Below, in pieces: positions 16,373-26,900 of a stretch of 41,981 bases of DNA (position 1 is the first letter of the stretch; each line of letters opens with the position of its first letter). The DNA is from a virus: IMG/VR virus record IMGVR_UViG_3300042691_030179, positions 1 through 41,981 of that record; one strand, given 5' to 3'. The notes below the pieces were generated by a model that worked only from the letters and a program-made list of their open reading frames with translations, searched no databases and was not told the origin of the DNA. Made by a program: the position numbers and the translations under genes.

Positions 16373-17201
16373 GTTAGCCGAAGTTAAGATCATGTGCGAC
16401 TTCATCAACTATGTCGCATCACAGGAAAAGTTTTTCAACAAGATTGAAAAATCGCCGGTCTCGAAAGTAAAAACCGAGCTGGACGAATTTGATGATGTGG
16501 TCTTTAAGGTAGGCGCCGTGTCAAGAGGCAAAGAAATGATGATCGAAATATCACCGGTTGGAGAAGGCCTACCCAGCAAAAACCTTTCAGTGACTTTGGG
16601 CATGAGTGGAAACTTTGCATACATCAATAAAGAGTCCGAACATTTCGACAAAGTCATGAAGCACGCGCACTTACGCTTCAAGACAGTTCGTGGAAACTAT
16701 TTGGTACTACACGATGTACGAAGATTCGCTAAATGGAAATGGACGGATGGATGGACCAAAGGAAGAGGGTACTGTCCGCTTACAGAATTTAATCAATTTT
16801 CAGAACACCTGCGCTTTAGTTGGTGGAATCATAAAGTGTTTAACACTCCTCTGAACGAGATCTTGATGAATCAGTCATTGTTCAATGGAGTAGGAAATTA
16901 CCTAAGAGCAGAAATCCTCTACCGCATGAACATCAATCCGTTTCAGCCCGCGAACCAACTTTCACAGGTTGAGGTTGATTCTCTATTGATGTTTACACAC
17001 AAATGTTGTCGAGATGCTTACACACTTGGTGGAGGTGAACTTAAAGACTGGGTGAATCCCAACGGCACCGATGGCAAGTCTTTCAAAGAATGGATGTTGT
17101 GCTACGGAAAAGGTGCTTCTGTTGTTGACAAAACAGGCAGAAGGTTTTGGTATGATCCGCAGTGGGAGCGGTATATTCCCGAAACATACAGAAAATCATA
17201 A
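16365..17201 (+). CDS. Fpg/Nei-family DNA glycosylase without zinc-finger cysteines
   Basis: The 278-residue product starts MPELAEVK, so after Met removal Pro1 is the catalytic nucleophile and Glu2 the acid, as in formamidopyrimidine glycosylase and endonuclease VIII. K56 in SRGKEM fits the conserved beta-hairpin Lys. The helix-two-turn-helix segment is NQSLFNGVGNYLRAEILYRM with N178 at the invariant position. The C-terminal hairpin that normally carries four zinc Cys instead reads ASVVDKTGRRFWYDPQ. It has no Cys but keeps an Arg for DNA binding, so it resembles the zincless finger known from NEIL1 and some viral and plant relatives. It should remove oxidised bases and cut the strand. The fourth residue is Ala where Fpg proteins usually have Pro. 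Confidence 0.85.
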   Translation: MPELAEVKIMCDFINYVASQEKFFNKIEKSPVSKVKTELDEFDDVVFKVGAVSRGKEMMIEISPVGEGLPSKNLSVTLGMSGNFAYINKESEHFDKVMKHAHLRFKTVRGNYLVLHDVRRFAKWKWTDGWTKGRGYCPLTEFNQFSEHLRFSWWNHKVFNTPLNEILMNQSLFNGVGNYLRAEILYRMNINPFQPANQLSQVEVDSLLMFTHKCCRDAYTLGGGELKDWVNPNGTDGKSFKEWMLCYGKGASVVDKTGRRFWYDPQWERYIPETYRKS

Positions 17202-17225
17202 CGAGACACTTTGCATTGTCTCGTT
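17200..17225 (+). terminator. hairpin at the end of the glycosylase gene, possible terminator
   Basis: AACGAGACA (17200-17208) and TGTCTCGTT (17217-17225) are perfect complements of 9 bases around an 8-base loop. The left arm begins at the last two bases of the stop codon. An adjoining TTGTCTCGACAA adds a second small dyad. No run of T follows directly (a TTTTT occurs about 25 bases later), so it is not a textbook intrinsic terminator. It may mark the transcript end or protect a 3' end. Confidence 0.45.
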
Positions 17226-17264
17226 GTCTCGACAACTTGCCACTGACATACTTTTTCTTGCCGA

Positions 17265-17284
17265 GATATATAGAAAAAAGGCAG
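17265..17284 (+). promoter_or_regulatory. 20-base element, probable phage late promoter (copy 1)
   Basis: GATATATAGAAAAAAGGCAG occurs here and again, identically, at 31464-31483. Both copies lie between genes, on the coding strand, with the start codon of a large virion gene 36 (here) or 33 bases after the first base. The sequences upstream and downstream of the copies differ, so a short functional element is conserved rather than a duplicated block. A TATA-rich core without a partner -35 box is how T4-type late promoters look (TATAAATA), although the sequence is not the same. A hairpin lies just upstream at 17200. Confidence 0.65.
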
Positions 17285-17300
17285 AAAAAATCAAAAAACA

Positions 17301-18158
17301 ATGGCAACAGTAACTATCACTGAAATTCTAGGAAGCGACAACATCGCCGGATCTAGAATCACAATCAACACAAACTTTTCAAACTTAGCGACAGCTATCA
17401 ATAACTTGGAGGCGAGACTCGATACGTCATTCTCACCAGGTGGATCGCTAAACGTAGGAAACGCACTCATCAAGAGGTATACCAACCCGGTAACCGCGCA
17501 GATCTTTACATGCGAAGCTACAGGATTGTTTCAAGGAAACCTAAATGTCTCTAAGACATTGTCGGTAACCGAAGCACTGAACGTTGGGACAGACTTGACG
17601 GTCAGCGGAAACGTAACATTCGATGATGCCGCAACTGGCGGTGGATCAATGGTCAGCGAACTTCCGTTTGACTTGGACGCTGCTTTCTCTTCTCCGCAGC
17701 TTGATGGACAAAGCAGCTCGAATGCTGAATTGCTAAACCCACAGACACTTTCACAATCACCTTCGGCAGCCGTTAGAGAAATTGCAGCAGGTACTGACTT
17801 TCCTAAGATCAGTGTAATTCGCTTAAACTATTCAACATACGCCCCTGGAACAACAGCAACCAGCTGTACTACGATCCAACTTCCTGCGGTATCTTCAGCA
17901 AACGTAACTCCTGGACAAGTAGTTACCGTTTTGATCGACCAACCAGCAGCAACAGGAACAACAGGAGCTCAGTTTGGCATCAGCAGCACAAACCTCGCAA
18001 CAGGCTACAATGACGATATTCTCCTAAGCGGTGTCACGGGCGCTTTCATCGACAGCGATAGCTATGAATTGAGAAAAGTTGCTGTTACACTCTACGCAGA
18101 TACACAGGTAGGAAACGGCTGGAGAGTTCTTTCTTCTACTCCGTACGTCGAGTACTAA
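17301..18158 (+). CDS. virion structural protein, probable fibre or fibre-attachment subunit
   Basis: The 285-residue product is the first gene after the repeated promoter-like element. The N-terminus has SDNIAGSRITINTNFSNLAT followed by AINNLEARLD, which resembles the start of the collagen-like fibre protein at 31497 (SDSLSTIVAKLNNNFQVI). I read this as a shared trimerisation or attachment segment. Repeated strands LNVSKTLSVTEALNVGTDLT with GNVTFDD look like a triple-stranded beta-helix segment of fibre proteins. The C-terminal half is a beta-rich domain without enzyme motifs. There is no signal peptide. It precedes the 717-residue gene by 16 bases in an A-rich spacer. The exact role is not known. 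Confidence 0.6.
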   Translation: MATVTITEILGSDNIAGSRITINTNFSNLATAINNLEARLDTSFSPGGSLNVGNALIKRYTNPVTAQIFTCEATGLFQGNLNVSKTLSVTEALNVGTDLTVSGNVTFDDAATGGGSMVSELPFDLDAAFSSPQLDGQSSSNAELLNPQTLSQSPSAAVREIAAGTDFPKISVIRLNYSTYAPGTTATSCTTIQLPAVSSANVTPGQVVTVLIDQPAATGTTGAQFGISSTNLATGYNDDILLSGVTGAFIDSDSYELRKVAVTLYADTQVGNGWRVLSSTPYVEY

Positions 18159-18174
18159 TAAAAACAATATCTAA

Positions 18175-20328
18175 ATGATAGCACCACTAATTAGGCCTAT
18201 TAGACTTCAAGGAGGTACCTTTTACACATTTTCTTCTGCCTCGGAAGATCTTGGTCTTTCTTTTAATAGTTCAGACAAGAAATTCCGTTTCTCGAAGTTT
18301 GCTCTTTTGAACATACCAAACATTGAGAATCCAAGTACCAATTTTGAAAACTTCATAGGTCTCTCGAACAGCCCAGGAGCTTACGAGGAAATCGACGGCA
18401 GTAAAACGCAGAATGATTACTTTGCTGAATCGTTCCAAAACTACTGTCTTAACCTCGAAGCAATGATATCGTCTTCGCAAGATTACGATTCAAACCTATT
18501 TAGAACCACATCAGAACGTGTGTTCTTTAAGTGGTTAAAAGAAATGGGTGCCATCCGCTTTAGAGAAGCAGTAGTCGGTTCGGAGCAATCTAACTCAACA
18601 TACGGTGTACACTTCGTAGAAGAAGACAATAGTGTTTCTTACGAAAAAGTCATTAAATATGTAGCAGACATCGGAATCTTAAACACGGTCAAAAACAATG
18701 CGAATGCTTTCACCGAAGTTTATGTATACATTCCAACCGCACAGGGTAATACTCCTACCGTTCTTTTCAAATCTATCACTGACGCAAACTATGCGCCAAA
18801 CATGGTATTCACCAACGATCCCGCGGATCCACTTGATGCAGAATACATTTACGGTAGATCAGCCGCGTCGGTTCAGCCAGCTGGCTTGAGCACTCGTGCT
18901 TTCTTTGACAGCGATACTTTCACTTTCACTACACCCGATCCTTTCGGTGCAACCGCTGACTTTTACTACTACGACACGGTCACAGCAACTTACATACAGC
19001 AAGGTGATCCAGGATTCCAGTGGTGGTACGCAAACCCAATACCTAACACATTCTTCTTAGAGCCAACGTCTTTCATTGATCCCACGAATGATATCTTAAA
19101 GATTGAAAGCGTGAACAAGTCTACCGAATTCAAAAGAAGTAGACTCGATGGTATCACAATGGAATTCGATACCAACGTCTACTCAGGAATGGCCAATGTA
19201 GGGATAACAAACTTTGGTGGGTTTAACGAAACTCCTGCTGCACAGTCGTTTGACTTCAACGCGGTACTTATTTACTACGATCTTTACGATCCAGCGACTC
19301 TTGCGAACTCGACTTCAAACTTGTTTGGAGTTCTTTTCCTCGACAATGTTGATCCTCTTCCTTCGGGAGGGGGCTACATCCCAAGGTTGACTAAGTACAA
19401 ACCCAACAGCATCACGGGTGCAAACGGAAACTCTTACTCGTTCCGCATCAACCTAAAGTTCGATGTAAACACCGACGATACTGCGGTCGAGACTTCGATC
19501 AATGACTACAATCCGTATTCATTGGAACTTTACATGGATGTTCTCAACGAGATGACTGCATCTGTATCATTGATGAACAAGAACAATCAGTTGATCAACA
19601 GCCTACAGACTCAGGTAAATTCGTTGACCAACCTAATCTTGGATTCACAGAACGCGGATGTTCTGACGCAAAAGATAGCTTCTTTAGAGACATTGGTTAA
19701 TGACAATAAAGCAATCTTTGCGAACAACGCAAGCTTACTTGCATTGATCCAGCGGAACTACCAAGACATAATCAACATATACAACAACACGACTTCCATC
19801 GAAGTCGCTTACAATCTGGATGTAATCACAAGTGGAGACGGAATCTTTTTGGACAAGTCTCAAGCAGGACAGGTCAAAATAATCAACACTGACCAAGAGT
19901 TCAACTTAGGCACCAAACCTTTGGTGTCCATCACCAATGACTTTACAGTGCTCCCTAGTACATACCAGTATACGGATAAATTGATACCCTTTTCCAACTA
20001 TTTAAAGATCACAGACGGGTCCGCTGGTGTGCCATACGTCACAGACCGTGACATTGTGATACGCATTAACGATACCGATACTGCTTGGAAAAAAGGTCAA
20101 TCATACAGAATATCGTTTAAGTACGGAGTAGACATGTCGAACAACAACGGTAACTTTAACTTAATCGTCTACACCGACGCAACAGACAAGCTCAACACTG
20201 GGTTTGCTTACGGCGCAGAAGCGGCCTTCATCACATACCTTGAGTTTGCTGAGAAAGGAGACAAACCAACGATCGAAATCATATGTCTTGACCCTGACAC
20301 ATTTACATTTACGTACGACATATTCTAA
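18175..20328 (+). CDS. large virion structural protein with central coiled coil
   Basis: The 717-residue product begins IAPLIRPIRLQGGTFYTFSS. An N-terminal alpha/beta part (FFKWLKEMGAIRFREAV; KVIKYVADIGILNTV) is followed by Tyr- and Phe-rich beta segments. Residues about 455 to 545 form a likely coiled coil (LNEMTASVSLMNKNNQLINS, QTQVNSLTNLI, QKIASLETLV). A C-terminal beta domain resembling a carbohydrate- or collar-type sandwich (YRISFKYGVDM; FNLIVYTDATD) closes the protein. The coiled coil points to a trimeric fibre or a collar-like protein. It lies in one unit with the proteins before and after it. No homologue is recognised with confidence. Confidence 0.6.
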   Translation: MIAPLIRPIRLQGGTFYTFSSASEDLGLSFNSSDKKFRFSKFALLNIPNIENPSTNFENFIGLSNSPGAYEEIDGSKTQNDYFAESFQNYCLNLEAMISSSQDYDSNLFRTTSERVFFKWLKEMGAIRFREAVVGSEQSNSTYGVHFVEEDNSVSYEKVIKYVADIGILNTVKNNANAFTEVYVYIPTAQGNTPTVLFKSITDANYAPNMVFTNDPADPLDAEYIYGRSAASVQPAGLSTRAFFDSDTFTFTTPDPFGATADFYYYDTVTATYIQQGDPGFQWWYANPIPNTFFLEPTSFIDPTNDILKIESVNKSTEFKRSRLDGITMEFDTNVYSGMANVGITNFGGFNETPAAQSFDFNAVLIYYDLYDPATLANSTSNLFGVLFLDNVDPLPSGGGYIPRLTKYKPNSITGANGNSYSFRINLKFDVNTDDTAVETSINDYNPYSLELYMDVLNEMTASVSLMNKNNQLINSLQTQVNSLTNLILDSQNADVLTQKIASLETLVNDNKAIFANNASLLALIQRNYQDIINIYNNTTSIEVAYNLDVITSGDGIFLDKSQAGQVKIINTDQEFNLGTKPLVSITNDFTVLPSTYQYTDKLIPFSNYLKITDGSAGVPYVTDRDIVIRINDTDTAWKKGQSYRISFKYGVDMSNNNGNFNLIVYTDATDKLNTGFAYGAEAAFITYLEFAEKGDKPTIEIICLDPDTFTFTYDIF

Positions 20329-20345
20329 AAGAATAAAAGAAACCA

Positions 20346-23300
20346 ATGGCTGAAACAAATAATAGTTTATCTACGGTACTCGCAGACTTCGTCAGACTCC
20401 AGAACAATTCTTTGGAGACTCTGCAGCAACTGCAACAAGCAACCGTCTCTGTCGCCGAGACAGTTCAAATCGTAGTCAAAGAGGATGACGGAACTACTTC
20501 TTCGTACTCAATCCCATCGTTTGGGTACTTAAAATCAAGCATCGATCGTATCGACAATACGATTGCAAAAATGCTTGGATTCGACGGAAGCGATGCCTAC
20601 ATTCGCCAACCGGACGGATCTTTTAAGAAAATCTATCAATCCAAGACGCCGGTCAACCCTAAACCCATCGGTGAAGTTACCGTTCCATCTACTTTCATAT
20701 CAGAAAACAACTGGTTCTTCGAGAACTTGATGAGCCCTGCTCTCAAGGTCAGCTTTGATGTTACAAGATACGTTCCTCAACAAGAATCGAAGATTTATGT
20801 CAAGAGAATGATCTTGAACATATCAAACCAATCACAGCTAGAATTCTTTCAGAACAACGTACAGGGCAAGAACAATCTTGATTATGTAAAATTCTTGGTA
20901 GACTTACAGAAGCAAGGTATCGCTTACTTCTTAGACGAAGGCGCTATCGACATGCCGCTTTCGGTGGTAAGATACACTGGCAACTTCTTTCCTGTCAACT
21001 ACGAAGACAGAACTTACACCAACGCGGACGGTACCACTTCAACGAAAAGATTCTATCTGTTCGACAAACTTACCTACACTGACAATCTTTCGCTTGCAGT
21101 TGATGGAATGACACTCAAAGTCGGTGATCAACTAATCAAAGGAGAAACTATCTATGAAATCGTCGAAATCGACAACTCCACAAGATACGTTCGCGTAAGT
21201 AGAGTCAGCGGTCTTGAGCCTATCTTAATCGGTGAGCCGGTTCAATTCTACTCAGAAACATTCTCTCCAAAGTTGGCAAATGTTGGCATAGGTTTCAATG
21301 AGTACACTGCGGTGTTCTTTAGGACTATCAATGACGAAGCTAACTTGCTTTCAACTACATGGTCACCTGGTGTAGGATTCTTTACCAACGACTTGACCAT
21401 AACTTTATCAACAGGAACCACAACTCTTAAGAGCTACTACCAATCATCGGTTCTTGACTTTGGCAATTACTTGCTATCAAACGCAAGGAATGGCGGAATA
21501 TCAACTTTTGACGGTTTAGTTCCCAACGCACCGGTGTTGGACATCAACAATTTTCAGGTAGTACAGGTCAATGATCACAAACTTGACCAAGCAGAGATCC
21601 AATCGATTCGTAAGAAGCAATCCGATAAAGTTCAGATACAGTCAGAGATCGATGAGCTTGAAAAATCGATAGACCGCAAGAAAGAAGAAATCAATTCTAA
21701 GAAGTTCAACTCAGAGACAGACCGCAGAGCGGCTAAGAATCAGCTCGACACGCTGATCAGAGAAAAGACTTCAAAGTCTGCTCTTTACGCTTCTATCGTC
21801 GCTGACCTAAATTCAACAGCTCTTGCTGCACCAGCTGCGCTTGACACACCCAAGTACAGACTCCGTGGATTCTTTCAGATTCCTAACCCAGTAACAAGTA
21901 CTGCAACCGGTCCACAGAACGTAGTACAGTTCAAGACGTACTATCGTTACGTAAGACCCGACGGCAGTGCAACCGACATCAAGCAGTTTGACTACACTGA
22001 CCCAAACGGATCAAAGCAAAGAGCTACTTTCTCAAATCTTAATGAATATGTATCACCTCTGCGTAGTAAGATATACGATAGCAACACAGGCAAATACATA
22101 TGGGCGACAGAAGACATCACAAATCCTGACGTAATTAACATCAATCAGATCGACATTCCCATCTCAAAGGGTGAAAAAGTTGAGTTTTATGTTCTTTCGG
22201 TATCTGAAGCGGGTTGGCCGAGCAATCCTATACTTTCAAATCCATCGAATACGATATCATTTGAATTTCCCAACGATCTTATTACCGAAGATGAGGCAAC
22301 GATCGCTCTACAGCAAGCATCTCAAGAGAAGATACTTGTCGATCTACAAGCACAGCTCGCGGCTGAAGGTCTTGACGAACACTTGTCATCGTCTTTCACT
22401 GCCAACGAAAGATACTACGCACACGATGCCGATGTAATATCATCAAACTTTTACACACCAGACGGAAATGTTATTTCCTTGTATCAAAAATTAAACGAGT
22501 TACAGCTAAGAATTGAAGACTTAGAGAATCGTCTAAACAACGTTGCTGCTCCGGTATCAATCTTTTTGGTCGATAACCAAACAAATACCAAGATACCCGT
22601 CCAAAACGGATCTTCTGTCACGCTCTTTGCTGGATATTACGCAGACCAGGTTTCTGCTTTACCATCAGCGCAACAAAGAGGTGCCGTTCTAACTAAGACG
22701 TATTACTTATACCTTGAGAATGATAGTGCATCTCCTATCAAAATGATATCTAGGTTTCCTGGAGGATTTGGTCAAAGAGTTCCTTATAGCGGAACAGGAT
22801 CAACGGGAGGATCCGTCACTGTAAACGATCCGGACTACAACAACTATAGAAAGTATGATTACGTTCCAATCGTAAACTTAGGAATAGGAGTTGACGATAC
22901 AAACAATGACAACCCTATCACCACATCTTTTTACCAGAGCGGCCAAATCTTAGGACAGTGTGTTTACAGCAGATATACCGATGTTGGATTGACTAATCCT
23001 CTTTACGGTCAGACGGGCCAAAGATCATTCATACCCGACAGAGGATTCACTGGAGTTTCGGTGGGAGGGGCCACTGCTTCAGGCGTCTATGGAGCTACCG
23101 CTCCGTGGGTGTGGGACATTACTACGTCCGTAACACCAGGAGCCACTGCGACAGGAAATGGTTACTTGACAAACTTCTGTGTACACATACAACACCCAAG
23201 TCTGAACAATCTGACTTCAACACAAACAATGAGTAGCTTGCAGTTGCCATCTGTGTCGCTTGACACAGACACTGGTCTTCCACAAGCGCCGGAGGTTGTA

Positions 23301-23960
23301 TCAGCGTTCTTGCATTCTTCTTACTTCAATGTGCCAGCTCCGGCTAAGCTGACTTCAAACAATCCTCTTCAGCTGTGCTACAAAGAAGACACGCTAAACG
23401 TAACAGGTTCAGCTCCGTTCCCAGCAACATACACTCCTACATCAATCAACGAACTACCCAATAAATTTGGTTTCGTTGAAGACGATCGTTACCTAGTAGG
23501 ATCACAAACAGTAGGTTCATATCTATATCTAGGTCCTGCGCAATTCAACCAACTTTTAGTGAACGGTGTTGACGCAAGAGCATTCAAAGCCATCGAGCCG
23601 GGATCTGACAATGCTATCGTAATACCGATTGTGTTCCAATACAGAATGACCGATTACTTCGGACCTTGGATATCTTCTACAATTACGAGCGCCGCCGCGG
23701 GAGGTCTTGGTATTGTTGGTGGTTACGATCCGCAAAGAGTAGGAACTCTAAGAAATCTAACGTACACTAAGAAAATAGGTATTGATGTTTATCAGCAAGA
23801 CGAGCCTGTCTTTGCTTTTGACATACAAGTAAGCTCAACTTACAAGAAAGACAGTATTGCTCAGCTCGATTCTCTATCTGTTCCTGAAGTTGCACAAAAA
23901 GTCGAGAACATATCTTTCACTAAGACAAGTGTTCGAACTCTACAAAACTCTACCGCATAA
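20346..23960 (+). CDS. large virion protein with coiled coils and Fn3-like domain
   Basis: The 1204-residue product has a helical N-terminus rich in Gln (LETLQQLQQATVSVAETVQI). A beta-rich body follows. Residues about 413-485 form a strong coiled coil (IQSEIDELEKSIDRKKEEIN and on). Residues about 500-650 look like a fibronectin type III unit (RGFFQIPNP to KGEKVEFYVLSVSEAGWPSN). A second coiled coil lies near 708-732 (YQKLNELQLRIEDLENRL), and a C-terminal beta domain ends the protein. An Fn3 domain followed by a helix and a beta tip is a plan known from tail-tip and baseplate-hub or fibre-adaptor proteins, so a place at the distal baseplate is likely. The spacer to the next gene is 15 bases. 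Confidence 0.6.
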   Translation: MAETNNSLSTVLADFVRLQNNSLETLQQLQQATVSVAETVQIVVKEDDGTTSSYSIPSFGYLKSSIDRIDNTIAKMLGFDGSDAYIRQPDGSFKKIYQSKTPVNPKPIGEVTVPSTFISENNWFFENLMSPALKVSFDVTRYVPQQESKIYVKRMILNISNQSQLEFFQNNVQGKNNLDYVKFLVDLQKQGIAYFLDEGAIDMPLSVVRYTGNFFPVNYEDRTYTNADGTTSTKRFYLFDKLTYTDNLSLAVDGMTLKVGDQLIKGETIYEIVEIDNSTRYVRVSRVSGLEPILIGEPVQFYSETFSPKLANVGIGFNEYTAVFFRTINDEANLLSTTWSPGVGFFTNDLTITLSTGTTTLKSYYQSSVLDFGNYLLSNARNGGISTFDGLVPNAPVLDINNFQVVQVNDHKLDQAEIQSIRKKQSDKVQIQSEIDELEKSIDRKKEEINSKKFNSETDRRAAKNQLDTLIREKTSKSALYASIVADLNSTALAAPAALDTPKYRLRGFFQIPNPVTSTATGPQNVVQFKTYYRYVRPDGSATDIKQFDYTDPNGSKQRATFSNLNEYVSPLRSKIYDSNTGKYIWATEDITNPDVININQIDIPISKGEKVEFYVLSVSEAGWPSNPILSNPSNTISFEFPNDLITEDEATIALQQASQEKILVDLQAQLAAEGLDEHLSSSFTANERYYAHDADVISSNFYTPDGNVISLYQKLNELQLRIEDLENRLNNVAAPVSIFLVDNQTNTKIPVQNGSSVTLFAGYYADQVSALPSAQQRGAVLTKTYYLYLENDSASPIKMISRFPGGFGQRVPYSGTGSTGGSVTVNDPDYNNYRKYDYVPIVNLGIGVDDTNNDNPITTSFYQSGQILGQCVYSRYTDVGLTNPLYGQTGQRSFIPDRGFTGVSVGGATASGVYGATAPWVWDITTSVTPGATATGNGYLTNFCVHIQHPSLNNLTSTQTMSSLQLPSVSLDTDTGLPQAPEVVSAFLHSSYFNVPAPAKLTSNNPLQLCYKEDTLNVTGSAPFPATYTPTSINELPNKFGFVEDDRYLVGSQTVGSYLYLGPAQFNQLLVNGVDARAFKAIEPGSDNAIVIPIVFQYRMTDYFGPWISSTITSAAAGGLGIVGGYDPQRVGTLRNLTYTKKIGIDVYQQDEPVFAFDIQVSSTYKKDSIAQLDSLSVPEVAQKVENISFTKTSVRTLQNSTA

Positions 23961-23975
23961 AACGAATAGGACATA

Positions 23976-26900
23976 ATGACAGGACCTAACTTTTACAAAA
24001 TAGACTTTGAGAGAGAAGTAGTTTTACAAGGAAAATCATCAACATTCATAACTATCAATAGGAATGATGATGTTCTTGGCACAAACGAAACTCTTTATGT
24101 AATGTTCTACCCAAACACTCGAACATTCGAGAGCGCAGGTGTATTCGAGATATCACAGACATCAGCAATCGGTGGCGAGTGTGACTTTACATCGCAAGGT
24201 TTTATTGATCTTGACCTTTCTTCCGTAAACACGCTTTCGCTCAATAACATCGGCGAAGGTCTTTACGTCAAGAACACTCAAGATTATATGCCGAACAGCG
24301 AAGGTCCTGTGTCAGTCGAAAAAATTGACTTTCTAAATACTACATCGGGAATTGTAACTAAAGTGACACTTAGCGGTCCAACCGGATCTTCGGATCCATT
24401 TGTAGGTCCGACGGGATCGACTGCGACCAAGATACTAAATGTTGGTTTCTATTCTGATGTTGACAAAAACAATTGGAAGTTCAATACAGTACCTCTTAGC
24501 GAAATGGAAACTGTCTTATACAGTGTTCCAGGAACAGGCACGGCAAACGATTACACCGAATACGAGAATCCATTCGACGGATCTGTGTATGGTGCAACAG
24601 GCGGTGCGAACGGCGGTTTCACTGGAACTGGTTTTGTTTCAAGAACTCTGGACGGCTGGAGCTCATCAAGCATTATTTCATCTTCTTCTACACTTAAAGA
24701 AAATCGCGGAGTTACTTTTAGAATCGATTACGAAGGCAACCAAGACAGCCACTTAAAGCTAAACATGCTTATCTTTAGGTATGATCCAACAGACCCGGCG
24801 TATGGTTCGGTTTCGCAGGTGTTCCCTCTTTTAATACCGGAAGGAATAACAGGCCCCAACAATCCATTTAGTTACGCAACCGAGTTGTTTGGTTTTAAGT
24901 CAGGATCTTCAAGCGGTCTGATATCTGAAAACATAGACTATCAAGAACTTCACATTTTTGGTTACACCGACACGACAGTCAGAACAACAAGAACCACATA
25001 TCAAAACAACGTAGAAAATACTGTTGATCCGATATATGATGATCGTGCTTCATACGGTGTTCTTAAGACTAATCCTAAGATTACGGGTAATGTAAAGTTG
25101 ACCGTGGATTCCAAAGGAGAACTGACATTAAATTCTTTTGATGCGAACCCTTTACTTGCTGATTCAAAATACAAAAGGTTTCCCGTCAGCCCTGATTCCA
25201 TGTACCAAAGAGACCTGTATAGTTTCTTTAGAAATACGCCAAACGAGCTTATATACGAACTTTATCAGGTAGACGATCAATACCAAAACACAAAGCGAGA
25301 TTACTATCAACAATACGACAATTTCTATAACTATGGTGTAGAACAGCTGGCAAGTAAATTCTATGATGAAGATTTCACTTTTCTTGCTCCTCTTTGGATG
25401 AGAAAAGTTCTTCCAGACTATTTTGTGATATTTAGAGCAGATCGCCCCGCTTCTCTTGCTTCTTACAACGGCTCACCTTCTGATGAATTGTTTAAAGAAG
25501 TGTTTAAAGACGCGCGTATCATCAAGACATTCGATATGCGTGAGACATCAAAACTTGGAAAGTACATAAGAAAAATCGTAAACGATCCAAGGTTTATCGA
25601 AAGACCTATTCAGGTTAGTTTTGAACAAGATGTCCCTACTACTTGGAACGGAATATCATACAAAGATGGCACAATAACGGGCAAAGGCGAACTTTTAAGT
25701 TCCTTTTGGTCCGAAGATCGTCCTATCAAAGCGTTGGAAGATTTCATCACAAGTGGGTTCGAAAGAAATGGAATCATAAGTACAAACTTAATCAACCTAG
25801 AATTTCTATTTGACGACCCAGAAGCTTCTACGTATTCGATCAATAGATACTTTGGCATGTATGTGTCAGAAGTACAGCTTGCAGAATTCGAGCTTGCTTC
25901 ATCTGTTCTGGGAAAGATTCCCGGGCAAACGCCTCCTCCTAAACCAGGAGTGGACGGTGAACCTTATTCTACGAGGACTTTTATCCAGTCTAACACCGGG
26001 GGCATACAATTACCTATAGAGTACTATCACAATACATCTTACATCAACAACACATCGATAGTTCCGTTCTACCAAGGAACTGTCTTAGGTAAGTTTCCAT
26101 TGCCAGCAATGGTCGATGATCCTCTTAGGATCTTCTATGTTAAAGATCGCGATGATGTATTCAAAAGAGTGGTCGCTGAAACTGAAGTAGATTACGGATT
26201 CACTGGTACCACAGAATACAAGCGAGTTACACAACTAGAATTGTTCGATACGCAAGAAGACATTAGCAAATATAGTGGTCCTGTGCAAATCATATCACAG
26301 AGCGATACTACTTTGCTAAACGAAGGTCAATCGCAGTTGGTCATACATTTGATAAACCAAGCAAACACTGGAAAAGTCATAGCAGATGAAGAGGTTTTAG
26401 AGATCAGTGTCAAAAATTACAACGACCCTGAGAGAGATTCTGACTATTACTTTCAAGTTTCTGCAGTCGGTGGCACCGCAACAACATTTACCTACTTTCA
26501 AGACCAACAAGTAACGGAGGTTGCTTCTTCATTCACACAGCCCGCGGTCGGAGGAACTGCAAACGTTTCTTTTGTAAGTACACAGTCATTTTCTCAAGAC
26601 GAAACTCTTTACATTGTTACAGGAGGCTACTATAAGATAGTTTCGGTATCCTCAACGACTTCTGCAGTAATTAAGAATCTTGGCAATCCGGAGAACGCCG
26701 CTGCGGGTAACACCGTGACAAGTTCGGCGCTAGTCGGTTCTTTTCCAACCGGGGTGGCTAAGTATACGTACACTGCACTTGGATATAGGTTAGACATTGA
26801 CAACAATGTATCTTTAGATCTTGAACAAGGCTATTCAGGAAGTAGTTCTAACTATGCTTTACTTGATTCTTATAGGGCAATCATAACATACCCAGAGTTC

